Shown: positions 42,993-52,358 of the stretch, piece by piece
Position numbering within the stretch: the first letter of the stretch is position 1
Layout of the letters: each line of letters opens with the position of its first letter
NCBI RefSeq assembly: GCF_024206475.1
Contig: NZ_JAMBPR010000012.1
Location: 1-64,000, forward strand
Reading direction: 5' to 3'
DNA: 64,000 bases
Source: Paraburkholderia sp. CNPSo 3274
GTDB lineage: Bacteria > Pseudomonadota > Gammaproteobacteria > Burkholderiales > Burkholderiaceae
Notes under the pieces: model-generated
What the model was told of the DNA's origin: nothing
The model's input: the letters and a program-made list of their open reading frames with translations, nothing else
Databases searched by the model: none
Program-made: the position numbers and the translations under genes

Positions 42993-43841
42993 ATGGACAC
43001 CACTCTCGCCACTTTCGAAAAAGACGTGATCGAAGCGTCGGCGCTAGCGCCGGTGCTGGTCGACTTCTGGGCGCCCTGGTGCGGCCCTTGCAAGAGCCTC
43101 GGCCCGATGCTCGAAAAACTCGAGGCCGACTACGCGGGCAAATGGAAGCTCGTGAAGGTGAACGTCGACGAGAACCAGGAGCTCGCCGCGCACTTCGGCG
43201 TGCGCAGCATTCCGCACGTCGTGGCGTTCGCGGACCGCCAGGCGGTCGATCAGTTCGTGGGCGTGCTGCCCGAAGGCCAGCTGCGCCAGTTCCTCGACGG
43301 CCTGATCCCGGACGGCGCCGACGCCGCACGCCGCGCCGCGCAGGAAGCGCTGGCCGAGGGCCGCCGCGACGAAGCCTATGAAGCACTGCAGGCCGCGCTC
43401 GCGTTCGATCCGGGCAACGACGAAGTGCGCATGGACCTGATCGAGATGCTGCTCGCCGACAACCGCGCCGACGACGCGCAAAAGGAAGTCGAGCTGCTCT
43501 CGCCCAAGACCACGCAGGGCATCGACGCGCGCTTTAACGCGCTCAAAACTCGCCTCGACGCGCTCGACGCCGCCGCCGACCTGCCGCCCACCGACTCGCT
43601 CGAAGCCCAGGTGGCCGCCAATCCCGGCGACCTCGAAGCGCGCTTCGATCTGGCGAGCGCGCTGATCGCGCGGCACAAGTACGCGGGCGCGCTCGAGCAT
43701 CTGCTGGAGATCGTGAAACGCGACCGCGCCTTCCGCGACGACGTGGGCCGCAAGACCATGCTTTCCGTGTTCGATCTCGCGGCGCATCAGCCGCAGCTCG
43801 TGAGCGAGTGGCGGCGCAAGCTGAGCGCGGCGCTGAACTGA
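42993..43841 (+). CDS. cnoX: Thioredoxin-TPR chaperedoxin CnoX (YbbN)
   Basis: This 282-residue protein has an N-terminal thioredoxin domain and C-terminal TPR-like helices, the CnoX/YbbN layout. The active site is 'WCGPC' (Cys30, Cys33), so unlike the E. coli form it keeps a full redox motif. CnoX proteins protect clients from over-oxidation and pass them to GroEL or DnaK. 'LVKVNVDENQELAAHFGVRS' and 'IPHVVAF' (cis-Pro) complete the fold. 'GAACGAGGACGCA' upstream is a modest ribosome-binding site. Confidence 0.92.
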   Translation: MDTTLATFEKDVIEASALAPVLVDFWAPWCGPCKSLGPMLEKLEADYAGKWKLVKVNVDENQELAAHFGVRSIPHVVAFADRQAVDQFVGVLPEGQLRQFLDGLIPDGADAARRAAQEALAEGRRDEAYEALQAALAFDPGNDEVRMDLIEMLLADNRADDAQKEVELLSPKTTQGIDARFNALKTRLDALDAAADLPPTDSLEAQVAANPGDLEARFDLASALIARHKYAGALEHLLEIVKRDRAFRDDVGRKTMLSVFDLAAHQPQLVSEWRRKLSAALN

Positions 43842-43905
43842 TATTGAGCGCGCGGAGGACGCCGCGTGCGTCCTCGCGTTGCACCGTCGCCTTACGTTCG
43901 GTCAG

Positions 43906-45444
43906 CTACGCCTGCTGAACACGACCGTACTGGTCGTCGAAGCGCACGATGTCGTCCTCGCCGAGATAACAGCCCGACTGCACCTCGATGATCTCGAGCG
44001 CCGTCTTGCCCGGATTCTCGAGCCGGTGCGTCATGCCAAGCGGAATGTAGGTCGATTCGTTTTCGGAAAGCAGGAGCACCTCGTCGCCGCGCGTAACGCG
44101 CGCCGTGCCGCGCACCACGGTCCAGTGCTCCGCGCGGTGGTGATGCATCTGCAGCGAAAGCCGGCCACCCGGCTTGACAACGATGCGCTTGACCTGAAAG
44201 CGCTCGCCCTGATCGACCGAGTCGTACCAGCCCCACGGGCGCTCCACGCGCCGGTGCTGGCGCGCCACCTCACTGTGCTGCGCCTTGAGCTTCGCAACTA
44301 CCGCCTTGACATCCTGAACGCGGTCCTTTGCGACAACGAGCACGGCGTCCGCTGTCTCGACCACCACCATGTCCCGCACGCCCACGCAGGCAACGAGCCG
44401 GCCGTCCGAATGCACGAAGGTATCCGCCGCATCCTCGAACAACACGCGCCCGCGCGCGACGTTGCCATTCTCGTCCTTCTTCGAGACCTGCCACAGGGCA
44501 TCCCACGCCCCGACATCCGACCAGCCCGAACGAAGCGGCACGACCACGCCCGCGAGCTGCGCATTCACGCCGACCGACTCCATCACCGCGTAGTCGATCG
44601 AATCGGACGGACAGGCGGCGAGCGCGTCGCGGTTCAAGTGGACGGTGCCGTCAGCGTCGACGCAGGCACGTTCGAAGGCCACCGCGCACTGCGACGCGAT
44701 GAGCGGCCGGCTGTGCGCGATCGCCGCGAGCCAGACCGATGCGCGCACAACGAAAATCCCACTGTTCCAAAGATAGTTGCCCGAGGCGACATAGCTTGCA
44801 GCGCGCTCCGCATCGGGCTTCTCCACAAAATGCTCGATGCTGCGCGCTCCGCTGTTGCCAAGCGACAAACCCGCGCCGATGTAGCCGTAGCCCGTTTCGG
44901 CCCGCTGCGGCGGCACGCCCAGTGTGACGATGGCGCCGCGCGCCGCGTGCGTCACGGCTTCTTCGAGCGCGGCAGCAAACGCGGCGCCATCGGCGATCAG
45001 ATGGTCAGCGGGCATGGCAACGAGCACGGGATCGCCGTCGCCGCGGGCGGCAAGCGCCACCGCCGTCAGCGCGGGCGCCGTGTTGCGCGCGAGCGGTTCA
45101 AGCACGAAGCGAGCGGCCATACCGCTACGGCCAAGACGGTCAGCAGTCAGATGGCGCAAGTCCTCACTGCTCACGACGAATGGCGCAGCCTTGCGAACCG
45201 CTGTGTGCGCTGCAGGCAGTGAGGCGCCTGCGTGCAGGAACACACCATCCAGGCGCCGTACAGTCGCCTCGAGCAGCGACTCGCCATCGAGCAGATCGAT
45301 CAGTTGCTTGGGACAGTGTTCGCGCGAAAGCGGCCATAGCCGCGTGCCGGAACCGCCCGCCAGCACAACGGGCTGAACGATGAGTTCGGCGTCACCTTCG
45401 CTCATCGCGGCTATCAGGCCGGCAGATGCCACATCGTTGTTCAT
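43906..45444 (-). CDS. manC: Mannose-1-phosphate guanylyltransferase / mannose-6-phosphate isomerase
   Basis: This 512-residue enzyme makes GDP-mannose for surface polysaccharides. The N-terminal nucleotidyltransferase has 'LAGGSGTRLWPLSRE' and 'FVEKPDAERAASYVASGNYL'. The C-terminal cupin, with isomerase-type motifs, has 'RPWGWYDSVDQGERFQVKRI' and 'HHHRAEHWTVVRGTA'. The two-domain size fits ManC/CpsB/XanB proteins. The start at 45444 is decided by GGGGGAG eight bases upstream. No polysaccharide cluster is beside it; a Crp/Fnr regulator is divergent. Confidence 0.92.
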   Translation of the reverse strand: MNNDVASAGLIAAMSEGDAELIVQPVVLAGGSGTRLWPLSREHCPKQLIDLLDGESLLEATVRRLDGVFLHAGASLPAAHTAVRKAAPFVVSSEDLRHLTADRLGRSGMAARFVLEPLARNTAPALTAVALAARGDGDPVLVAMPADHLIADGAAFAAALEEAVTHAARGAIVTLGVPPQRAETGYGYIGAGLSLGNSGARSIEHFVEKPDAERAASYVASGNYLWNSGIFVVRASVWLAAIAHSRPLIASQCAVAFERACVDADGTVHLNRDALAACPSDSIDYAVMESVGVNAQLAGVVVPLRSGWSDVGAWDALWQVSKKDENGNVARGRVLFEDAADTFVHSDGRLVACVGVRDMVVVETADAVLVVAKDRVQDVKAVVAKLKAQHSEVARQHRRVERPWGWYDSVDQGERFQVKRIVVKPGGRLSLQMHHHRAEHWTVVRGTARVTRGDEVLLLSENESTYIPLGMTHRLENPGKTALEIIEVQSGCYLGEDDIVRFDDQYGRVQQA

Positions 45445-46175
45445 TCGAGTCACTCCCCCGAAGTCATGCACCGAGTCTCGTTATCGGTTCGCGTAAGGTG
45501 ACATTTGAACAATACGCATCGCGCGAATCTGTACGCGCAACCACATTGATCGCACGGGCGGTCAGGAAATTTTTCTTTGGGACGGAGGCGCAGTCATCGC
45601 GCAGTCATCGTTATGTGCGGCAACGCACGAAGCGCGAAGATGGCCACGCAATGTGATGTTTCACATCCGAACGTATTTGCGACAGTGTCGGTGCCCCCCC
45701 AACAGAACTGAATCAAAACCGCGTCGCTTCAAAGGTAAGCGCACAACGCGTTCAAGACGATGGCCCAACGATGTTTCAGCAAGGACTCATTTCCAGGCAT
45801 CCGCGCGCGGAGCGAAAATATCCATATAAATCAATGGCCTGGCGACATCAAACTCTAGCGACTTCGCAAACGGCGCCGCGCTGGCGCTGTACAAAACTGA
45901 AACAATAATGCGGCTTTGCGTCGCCCCGGAAATAGCTCGCACCGCGCAGAGCCGCAAGCATCCTCACTTTCGCGGCTGCTGGCACAACCCCTGCTAAGTA
46001 GAGTTCGCCACACAGGCGTCGATGCCGACAATCGAGATCGCAAAACGCTAATGGGGCTTATGGGGCCGGCGCAACGAACGAATAGCCGTACGGGTAACGG
46101 CGATAACCAAAAGTTCGGCAGCCGGAAACAGAAAAAACAGGAGGCGGCACACGCCGCTTTACGCGAGGACCGATC
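45445..46175. other. Long intergenic region between divergent manC and Crp/Fnr gene
   Basis: About 730 bases, the longest gene-free stretch in the window, with patches richer in A and T around 45650-45900. No gene with family features, ribosome-binding site or strong codon bias is visible. It should hold the promoters of manC and the Crp/Fnr gene, and could hide a small RNA or long leader. No clear perfect dyad or terminator was identified by eye. Confidence 0.5.
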
Positions 46176-46910
46176 ATGTTGACCCTTCAATCCGATCTGC
46201 ACGGCAATCATCTGCTGGGCGCACTTCCGTCAAACGAGTGGCAGGCGTTGGCGCCGCATCTCGAACTTGTTCAACTGCGCACTGAACAACTGCTCTGCGA
46301 CTGTGGCCAGCGCATTCATCACGTGTACTTTCCGACGACCGCCGTCATCTCGATGCTCACGACAATGGAAGACGGCAGTTCCGTCGAAATTGCAGCCGTG
46401 GGCCGGGAAGGCATGACCGGCGTACCCGTGCTGACCGGTGGCGAAACGATGCCGAACCGCGTGCAGGTGCAAAGTTCGGGCTTCGCCTACCGCATCAGCG
46501 CACAGGCACTCAAGCAGCAGTTCGCGCGCTCGGACCTCCTGCGCCGCATTACGCTGCTTTACATGCATGCACTGCTCACGCAGGTCGCACAGACGGCCGC
46601 CTGCAACCGCCACCACTCGCTGAGCAAGCAGTTGTGCCGGTGGCTGCTGATCGAAGTGGACCGCGTCGACTCGAACGATCTGAGCGTGACGCAGCAACTG
46701 ATCGCCGACATGCTCGGCGTGCGCCGCGAAGGCGTCACGGAAGCAGCTGGCAAGCTGCATGACGAAGGTCTGATCCATCACAGCCGCGGCAAGATCCGCA
46801 TACTCGACCGCAAGCGGCTCGAAGCGCGCGCATGCGAGTGCTACGGTCTCGTACGCCGCGAGTTCGATCGCCTGCTGCCGCGTCTGCACGAAGCGGAAGC
46901 GGTCGAATAA
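46176..46910 (+). CDS. Crp/Fnr-family transcriptional regulator
   Basis: This 244-residue protein has an N-terminal cyclic-nucleotide-binding-like beta roll ('IHHVYFPTTAVISMLTTMED', 'VEIAAVGREGMTGVPVL') and a C-terminal Crp-type HTH ('QQLIADMLGVRREGVTEAAG'). It lacks the FNR-type N-terminal Cys cluster and the clear cAMP-pocket Arg-Ser pair, so the signal is unknown. The 'GREGM' variant is common in Crp/Fnr proteins of rhizobia and Burkholderia. GAGGA seven bases before the ATG supports the start. Divergence from manC suggests a link to polysaccharide control. Confidence 0.88.
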   Translation: MLTLQSDLHGNHLLGALPSNEWQALAPHLELVQLRTEQLLCDCGQRIHHVYFPTTAVISMLTTMEDGSSVEIAAVGREGMTGVPVLTGGETMPNRVQVQSSGFAYRISAQALKQQFARSDLLRRITLLYMHALLTQVAQTAACNRHHSLSKQLCRWLLIEVDRVDSNDLSVTQQLIADMLGVRREGVTEAAGKLHDEGLIHHSRGKIRILDRKRLEARACECYGLVRREFDRLLPRLHEAEAVE

Positions 46911-46951
46911 GGCGACCGACGCGCGCGGTTCTCGCTTTGCAGGGCTAAACG

Positions 46952-46980
46952 AAAGCGCGCCTCATAAGGCACGCTTTTTT
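46952..46980 (+). terminator. Intrinsic terminator after Crp/Fnr gene
   Basis: A stem (AAAGCGCGCCT / AGGCACGCTTT, one mismatch) is followed by TTTT and lies 41 bp after the stop codon, before the convergent tcdA gene. Confidence 0.75.
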
Positions 46981-46999
46981 GCGTTCTTGCCGCCCGGCT

Positions 47000-47872
47000 T
47001 CAACGCCCGCTGGCTCGATGCGCCAACGCGCGCAGCACATACGAAGCCGCCGCGAAGCCAAAGCTCGCCGTCACACACACGCTCGAACCGAAGCCCGCGC
47101 AGTTCAGCCCCACCGGACCGTGATGCCCCGGCGAGGTGGTGACGTGCTCGGCCTCGGCGTCGATATCGCACACGGCCGCCTCGGGATAGATCAGCGGCTC
47201 GTCCGAATACACCGCGCTCACCTTGAATTTCGCCTTCGGACCGCGCGGAAAGCCGTGCTGCTTGCGCAACTGGCCGCGCACCTTGGAGAGCAGCGGGTCC
47301 TGGATCGTGAGCGCGAGGTCGTCGATGCGAATCCGCGTGGGGTCGAGCTGCCCCCCGGCGCCGCCCACCGTGATGAGCGGCACGCGGTGCTCCACGCACC
47401 AGGCGATCAGCGCGGTCTTGGTGCGCACGCTGTCGATGGCGTCGATCACGTAGTCGAAGCCGCCGCCCAGCAACCCGGCAAAGTTCGACGGTTCGACGAA
47501 ATCCTCGACGAGACGCACCTCGCAGGCCGGGTCGATGAGCTTGATACGCTCGGCCATGGCCTCGACCTTGGGCTTGCCGTAGTTGCCGTCGAGCGCGTGG
47601 ATCTGGCGGTTGGTGTTGCTCTCGGCCACGTTGTCGAGGTCGATCAGCGTGAGCTTGCCGATCGCGCTGCGAGCGAGCGCCTCGGCGGCCCAGGAGCCCA
47701 CGCCGCCAATGCCGATCACGGCGACGTGGGCGCGCTCGAACGCGTCGAGCGCGGGTGCGCCATAAAGCCGCGCGACTCCGCCGAATCGGCGGGCGCGGTC
47801 GGCAACATCGTGGGCAGGGCTCGCGGTAAGATCGACGGAGCCGGCGGCAGGGGAAATCGGAGTACTGGACAT
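47000..47872 (-). CDS. tcdA: tRNA threonylcarbamoyladenosine dehydratase TcdA
   Basis: This 290-residue E1-like enzyme cyclises t6A37 to ct6A in tRNA using ATP. The adenylation loop 'VAVIGIGGVGSWAAEALARS' and 'LTLIDLDNVAESNTNRQIHA' form the nucleotide site, and 'SPGHHGPVGLNCAGFGSSVC' lies near the C-terminus. The ATG at 47872 gives family length; the frame is open farther upstream over the start of pdxH, which is divergent and has better support. No strong ribosome-binding site is seen. Confidence 0.92.
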   Translation of the reverse strand: MSSTPISPAAGSVDLTASPAHDVADRARRFGGVARLYGAPALDAFERAHVAVIGIGGVGSWAAEALARSAIGKLTLIDLDNVAESNTNRQIHALDGNYGKPKVEAMAERIKLIDPACEVRLVEDFVEPSNFAGLLGGGFDYVIDAIDSVRTKTALIAWCVEHRVPLITVGGAGGQLDPTRIRIDDLALTIQDPLLSKVRGQLRKQHGFPRGPKAKFKVSAVYSDEPLIYPEAAVCDIDAEAEHVTTSPGHHGPVGLNCAGFGSSVCVTASFGFAAASYVLRALAHRASGR

Positions 47873-48038
47873 GACGGTAGGCAATCGTAAGCGGACCGGT
47901 CGCACGCTGCTGTCGCGGTCCTCGCAAGACCCGTATTTTGCCTGATCGCGCCGACCGAGGCCGTGCACCCCTAGCCGGGCGCCCCTGTTTCCTCGCCTGT
48001 TCGATATACTTGTCCGCATTGAAGCGTCTGCATAAAAG

Positions 48039-48680
48039 ATGACAACCCTCGCCGATCTCCGCAAGACGTACTCGCTCGGCTCGCTCGACGCCGCCGACGT
48101 CGATCCCGATCCGATCCGCCAGTTCCAGACCTGGTTCGCCCAGGCGCTCGACGCGAAGCTGCCCGAGCCCAACGCCATGACGGTCGCCACGGTCGACGCA
48201 CAAGGCCGCCCTGCCGCACGCATCCTGCTCATCAAGGGCGTGGACAAGCGCGGCTTCGTGTTCTTCACGAACTACGAAAGCCGCAAGGGCCGCGAGCTGA
48301 GTGCGAATCCGCATGCGGCGTTGCTCTTTCACTGGGTCGAGCTGGAGCGTCAGGTACGCATCGAGGGCAAGGTCGAACTCACGAGCGCCGAGGAAAGCGA
48401 CGCCTACTTCAACTCGCGCCCGCTCGGCTCGCGTATTGGCGCGTGGGCCTCGGAGCAAAGCACGGTGATTGCAAACCGCGAGACGCTCGAAGCCCGCGAG
48501 CGCGAAATCGCCGCGCAGTATGGCGAAGCACCGCCCCGCCCGCCGCACTGGGGCGGTTACCGGCTCGTGCCGGAGGCCATCGAGTTCTGGCAAGGCCGCC
48601 CGTCGCGCCTGCACGACCGCATCCGTTACGCGCGTGACAGCGCGAGTGCGGCCTGGCGTATCGAACGTCTAGCGCCCTGA
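48039..48680 (+). CDS. pdxH: Pyridoxamine 5'-phosphate oxidase
   Basis: This 213-residue FMN enzyme makes pyridoxal 5'-phosphate from pyridoxamine or pyridoxine phosphate. '[20 protein letters not shown]' and '[19 protein letters not shown]' bind FMN, and the C-terminal '[14 protein letters not shown]' is the family end motif. Length and both domains are complete. PLP supports the aspartate decarboxylase and kynureninase coded elsewhere in the window. It precedes cfa by 180 bp and is divergent from tcdA. Confidence 0.95.
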   Translation: MTTLADLRKTYSLGSLDAADVDPDPIRQFQTWFAQALDAKLPEPNAMTVATVDAQGRPAARILLIKGVDKRGFVFFTNYESRKGRELSANPHAALLFHWVELERQVRIEGKVELTSAEESDAYFNSRPLGSRIGAWASEQSTVIANRETLEAREREIAAQYGEAPPRPPHWGGYRLVPEAIEFWQGRPSRLHDRIRYARDSASAAWRIERLAP

Positions 48681-48860
48681 GCGCGTGCGCGCGGCGTAAC
48701 ACACTTACCGCACTTTCCGCACTTACGCCGCGCCCACCGAGTTTTCGTCTCACCGCTTTCGTTGCACGTCGTTCAGTAGCTCGCTGTTGCCATAAATCAA
48801 GCATCGCAATTCGCTTTTGTCATTGGGCTTCAATCGTTCATCTGACACGGAGAGAAACGC

Positions 48861-50075
48861 ATGTTCTGGGAGAAAAAACTCGCACAGTGGGTGGATGAAG
48901 TGCGCAGCAAGGCCGACCTGCCCGCCCGCCTCGTGCTCTGGAGCGGGCAGCAATACGACTTCGGCCACTTCGCCGCGCCTCAGGTCACGCTCAAGGTCAA
49001 TAGCGCGTCGGCGCTGCCGCTCCTGCTCACGCCGAGCCTCGACAATCTCGGCGAGGCCTACGTGAAGGGCAAGATCGACATAGAAGGCAAGCTCGCCGAC
49101 ATCATCAACATCAGCTATTTGCTCGCGCATAACACCGTCACGAGCGCCAGCAAGCTTGCGCGCGTGCGCCGCTATTTCACGCATTCGAAGTCCACGGACA
49201 GGCAGGCCATCCAGTACCACTACGACGTCTCGAACGAGTTCTACAAACTCTGGCTCGACGAGAACATGGTCTATTCGTGCGCGTACTTCGAAAACGGCGA
49301 CGAAGACCTCGCCACCGCCCAGCTCAAGAAAATCGACCATATCCTCACGAAGATCCAGGTGAAGGCGGGTCAGACGCTGCTCGATATCGGCTGCGGGTGG
49401 GGCGCGCTCGTGCTGCGTGCGGCGCAGAAGTTCGGCGCGCGCTGCGTGGGCGTGACGCTCTCGCAGAACCAGTTCGACCTCGCCACCGCACGCGTGAAGG
49501 CGGCAGGCCTTGAAGATCGCATCGAGATCCGCCTGCAGGACTATCGCGACATACAAGGCCAGTTCGACCGCATCACGAGCGTGGGGATGTTCGAGCACGT
49601 CGGACGCAAGAATCTGCCGGGCTATTTCCGCAAGGTCCACGACCTGCTCGCCGACGACGGCGTCGCCATGAATCACGGCATCACCTCGTCGGACGCCGAA
49701 TCGGGCGAAACGGCGCTGGGCGGCGGCGAGTTCATCGACCGCTACGTGTTCCCCGACGGCGAGTTGCCGCACATCGGCCTCGCCCTCCAGGCGGCGCAGC
49801 ACGGTGGCCTAGAAGCGGTTGACGTGGAAAGCCTGCGCCGTCACTATGCGCACACGCTCGATTTGTGGGCGGAGAATTTCGAGGCGCGCGCCGAGGAAGC
49901 GAAACAGCTCGTCGACGACGAGAAGTTCCGGATCTGGCGCGTTTATCTGGCGGGTTGTGCGTACGCGTTCGAGCACGACGACGTGTCGATCTTCCAGATC
50001 GTCTGCCGCAAGGCCGGCCGCAGCGCGACAACGCTGCCGTGGTCGCGCCGGTATATGTACGAGAAGCCGCTCTGA
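48861..50075 (+). CDS. cfa: Cyclopropane-fatty-acyl-phospholipid synthase
   Basis: This 404-residue enzyme adds a methylene bridge from S-adenosylmethionine to unsaturated phospholipid acyl chains. 'IQYHYDVSNEFYKLWLDENM' precedes the SAM site 'LLDIGCGWGALVLRAAQKFG'; 'RITSVGMFEHVGRKNLPGYF' and the C-terminal 'DLWAENFEA' are typical. The N-terminal region (1-110) is the lipid-binding part. AGAGAAACGC upstream is a weak ribosome-binding site. A GC-rich hairpin follows the stop codon. Confidence 0.93.
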   Translation: MFWEKKLAQWVDEVRSKADLPARLVLWSGQQYDFGHFAAPQVTLKVNSASALPLLLTPSLDNLGEAYVKGKIDIEGKLADIINISYLLAHNTVTSASKLARVRRYFTHSKSTDRQAIQYHYDVSNEFYKLWLDENMVYSCAYFENGDEDLATAQLKKIDHILTKIQVKAGQTLLDIGCGWGALVLRAAQKFGARCVGVTLSQNQFDLATARVKAAGLEDRIEIRLQDYRDIQGQFDRITSVGMFEHVGRKNLPGYFRKVHDLLADDGVAMNHGITSSDAESGETALGGGEFIDRYVFPDGELPHIGLALQAAQHGGLEAVDVESLRRHYAHTLDLWAENFEARAEEAKQLVDDEKFRIWRVYLAGCAYAFEHDDVSIFQIVCRKAGRSATTLPWSRRYMYEKPL

Positions 50076-50082
50076 CGCAGGC

Positions 50083-50106
50083 GGCGGCGCGGCGAGCCGC
50101 GCCGCC
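50083..50106. terminator. GC-rich hairpin after cfa
   Basis: A perfect 10-bp stem (GGCGGCGCGG / CCGCGCCGCC) with a CGAG tetraloop lies 8 bp after the cfa stop. There is no T-run, so it may slow polymerase or protect the 3' end and not terminate on its own. Confidence 0.4.
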
Positions 50107-50194
50107 AGCGAATCAACTGTTCCCGCAGTTGCGCCCGGCCCAGCCGGCTTCGCCCCACGACCGCCATCACGACGCCACTGCGCGACGCAACTGC

Positions 50195-51577
50195 ATGAAC
50201 GAACGCGACGACGGCCACGACCTGTTTGGCGACATGACGCTCGGGGCGGCCAACGACTCCGGCCCCGACGCCGCCCACGCGGCCGCGCGCCCGGCTGCGC
50301 GCCGCAACGCGCCGAAGGCCGAAGCCCGCGCCGAGCCACAGCCCGACCTGTTCGGCTTCGCGGCGCCCACGCCTGCGACGAAGCCCGCCACGAAATCCGC
50401 TACCCAGCGCCCCGCCCGCGCCACCCGCGAGAATGACGCGGATATCGAAGCGCTCGCAGATGGCGAGCCGCGCGAAACAACGCCGAAAAAGCCCGCGCCC
50501 AACCCCGACGCCCCCAAGCGCCGCGGCCGCGGCGTGCTGCCCGCCGTGGCGACGCAAGACACGCTCGAGGTCGCCGCCGCGCTGCCCGCGAGCGTGCGCC
50601 TTGGCACCTCGTCGTGGTCGTTTCCGGGCTGGCGCGGCATCGTCTACGGCGAGGACTACAGCCAGTCCAAGCTCGCCCGCGACGGCCTCTCGGCCTATGG
50701 CGCGCATCCGCTGCTGCGCTCGGTGAGCATCGACCGCTCGTTCTACGCGCCGCTCACCGTCACCGATTACCTGCGCTACGCACAGCAGGTGCCGGACCAC
50801 TTCCGCTTCATCGTGAAGGCGCCGGCGCTCGTCACCGACGCCAGTGTGCGCGGCGACCGCGGCGAGCCCGTTTCCGCGAATCCGTGCTTTCTCAACGCCG
50901 AGCTGGCCGCACGCGAATTCGTCGAGCCGTGCCTTGCGGGCCTCGGCAGCAAGGCAGGCGCGCTCGTGTTCCAGTTCCCGCCACTGCCCGATCGGCTGCT
51001 GGCCGACCCGGCGGCGTTCGTCGAGCGGCTTACCACCTTCCTCGCCGCGCTGCCGCCATTGCCCAAATCAACCGAGCCCACCGCAGCCGGCGACGGCCCG
51101 AGCTACGCCGTCGAGATCCGCGACGCGATCCTGCTCACGCCGCGCTTCGTGCGCACGCTGCGCGCCGCGTGCGTGCGCTACTGCGTGGGCCTGCATGCGC
51201 GCATGCCGGACCCGCTGCGCCAGGCCGCCGCGCTCGCGCTGATGGACGGCGAAGCCCCGGCCGGCCCGCTGATCGTGCGCTGGAGCCTGCATAGCGGCTT
51301 CAAGTACGAGCAGGCGAAGGCACGCTACGAGCCGTTCGACAAGCTGGTGGACGAAGATGCGCATACGCGCGTCACGCTCGCGGAACTGGCCGCGCGCTAC
51401 GCGATGGCGGGCCAGCCCGTGCTGATCACGACCAACAACAAGGCGGAAGGATCGGCGCCGCTGACCTGCGCGAAGCTCGCTCGGGCGATTGCAAACGAGA
51501 TGGAACGCTTGCGCGGGGAAATGGCGCCGGACGAAGCACCGTCCAGCGCGCAAGCAGAAGAAGAAAAGGAAGACTGA
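50195..51577 (+). CDS. DUF72 (YecE-like) TIM-barrel protein with long disordered N-terminus
   Basis: This 460-residue protein has its DUF72 TIM-barrel-like domain at about residues 130-430: 'VRLGTSSWSFPGWRGIVYG' opens it, followed by 'SIDRSFYAP', 'VPDHFRFIVKAP' and 'GALVFQFPPLPDRLLADPAA'. The first 125 residues are Ala/Pro-rich and charged, with two copies of a 'DLFG' tetrapeptide ('GHDLFGDM', 'PDLFGFA'). The last 20 are Glu-rich. The function of DUF72 proteins is not settled. The ATG at 50195 is the most upstream reasonable start after the cfa hairpin. Confidence 0.82.
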   Translation: MNERDDGHDLFGDMTLGAANDSGPDAAHAAARPAARRNAPKAEARAEPQPDLFGFAAPTPATKPATKSATQRPARATRENDADIEALADGEPRETTPKKPAPNPDAPKRRGRGVLPAVATQDTLEVAAALPASVRLGTSSWSFPGWRGIVYGEDYSQSKLARDGLSAYGAHPLLRSVSIDRSFYAPLTVTDYLRYAQQVPDHFRFIVKAPALVTDASVRGDRGEPVSANPCFLNAELAAREFVEPCLAGLGSKAGALVFQFPPLPDRLLADPAAFVERLTTFLAALPPLPKSTEPTAAGDGPSYAVEIRDAILLTPRFVRTLRAACVRYCVGLHARMPDPLRQAAALALMDGEAPAGPLIVRWSLHSGFKYEQAKARYEPFDKLVDEDAHTRVTLAELAARYAMAGQPVLITTNNKAEGSAPLTCAKLARAIANEMERLRGEMAPDEAPSSAQAEEEKED

Positions 51578-51630
51578 GGCGCGCAACGGCGTCGACGGGG
51601 GATCGAAGCCGCCCGCGCGCCTGCTGGAGC

Positions 51631-52179
51631 TTATTCAGCCTTGAGCCGGTGCGCGAACTTCTGACGGAACTTCGCGACCTTCGGCGCGACCACGAACGAG
51701 CAATAGCCCTGGTTCGGGTGTTGCGCGAAGTAGTTCTGGTGATACGCCTCGGCGGGGAAGTAATTGCCGTCGAGCGGCAGCACCTGGGTGACGATCTTGC
51801 CGTCGTACACGCCTTCGGCGGCCAGCTCGCGAATCGCCTGCTCGGCCGTCTCGCGCTGCGCCTCGGAGTGCGTGAAGATCACCGAGCGGTACTGCGTGCC
51901 CACGTCGTTGCCCTGGCGGTTCAGTTGCGTGGGATCGTGAATCGCGAAGAAGATGTCGAGTATCTCGCGATACGTGATCTTCGCGGGATCGAAGTCCACC
52001 TTCACGACCTCGGCGTGGCCGGTGTCGCCGTCGCAGACCTGCTCGTAGCCAGGGTTCGCCACGTGGCCGCCCGCGTAGCCCGACTCCACCGCACTCACCC
52101 CCTCCACGCGCAGATAAACCGCCTCCAGGCACCAGAAGCATCCGCCGCCCAGGGTGGCCGTTTCGACTGTCTGACTCAT
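51631..52179 (-). CDS. msrA: Peptide methionine sulfoxide reductase MsrA
   Basis: This 182-residue enzyme reduces methionine-S-sulfoxide in proteins. 'LGGGCFWCLEAVYLRVEGV' contains the catalytic Cys, 'SGYAGGHVANPGYEQVCDGD' and 'HDPTQLNRQGNDVGTQYRS' are the substrate-pocket motifs, and a recycling Cys lies in 'NQGYCSFVVAPKVAKFR'. AAAGGAG before the ATG at 52179 decides the start. It converges on the DUF72 gene. Confidence 0.95.
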   Translation of the reverse strand: MSQTVETATLGGGCFWCLEAVYLRVEGVSAVESGYAGGHVANPGYEQVCDGDTGHAEVVKVDFDPAKITYREILDIFFAIHDPTQLNRQGNDVGTQYRSVIFTHSEAQRETAEQAIRELAAEGVYDGKIVTQVLPLDGNYFPAEAYHQNYFAQHPNQGYCSFVVAPKVAKFRQKFAHRLKAE

Positions 52180-52358
52180 GTGTTCGCTCCTTTGATCGTG
52201 ACTGCGGACGCAATCGCGGACATCACTGCGCGGTGCCCCGCGCGACCCGCCATCCGCCGCTTCCGCTAAAATTGTGACAATTCGCCGATTTTCCACATGA
52301 CGTTGATCCCGATTTCTGCTCCCGCCGCCGCGCGCGCGGCCCGTGAAGGCCTGCACCG

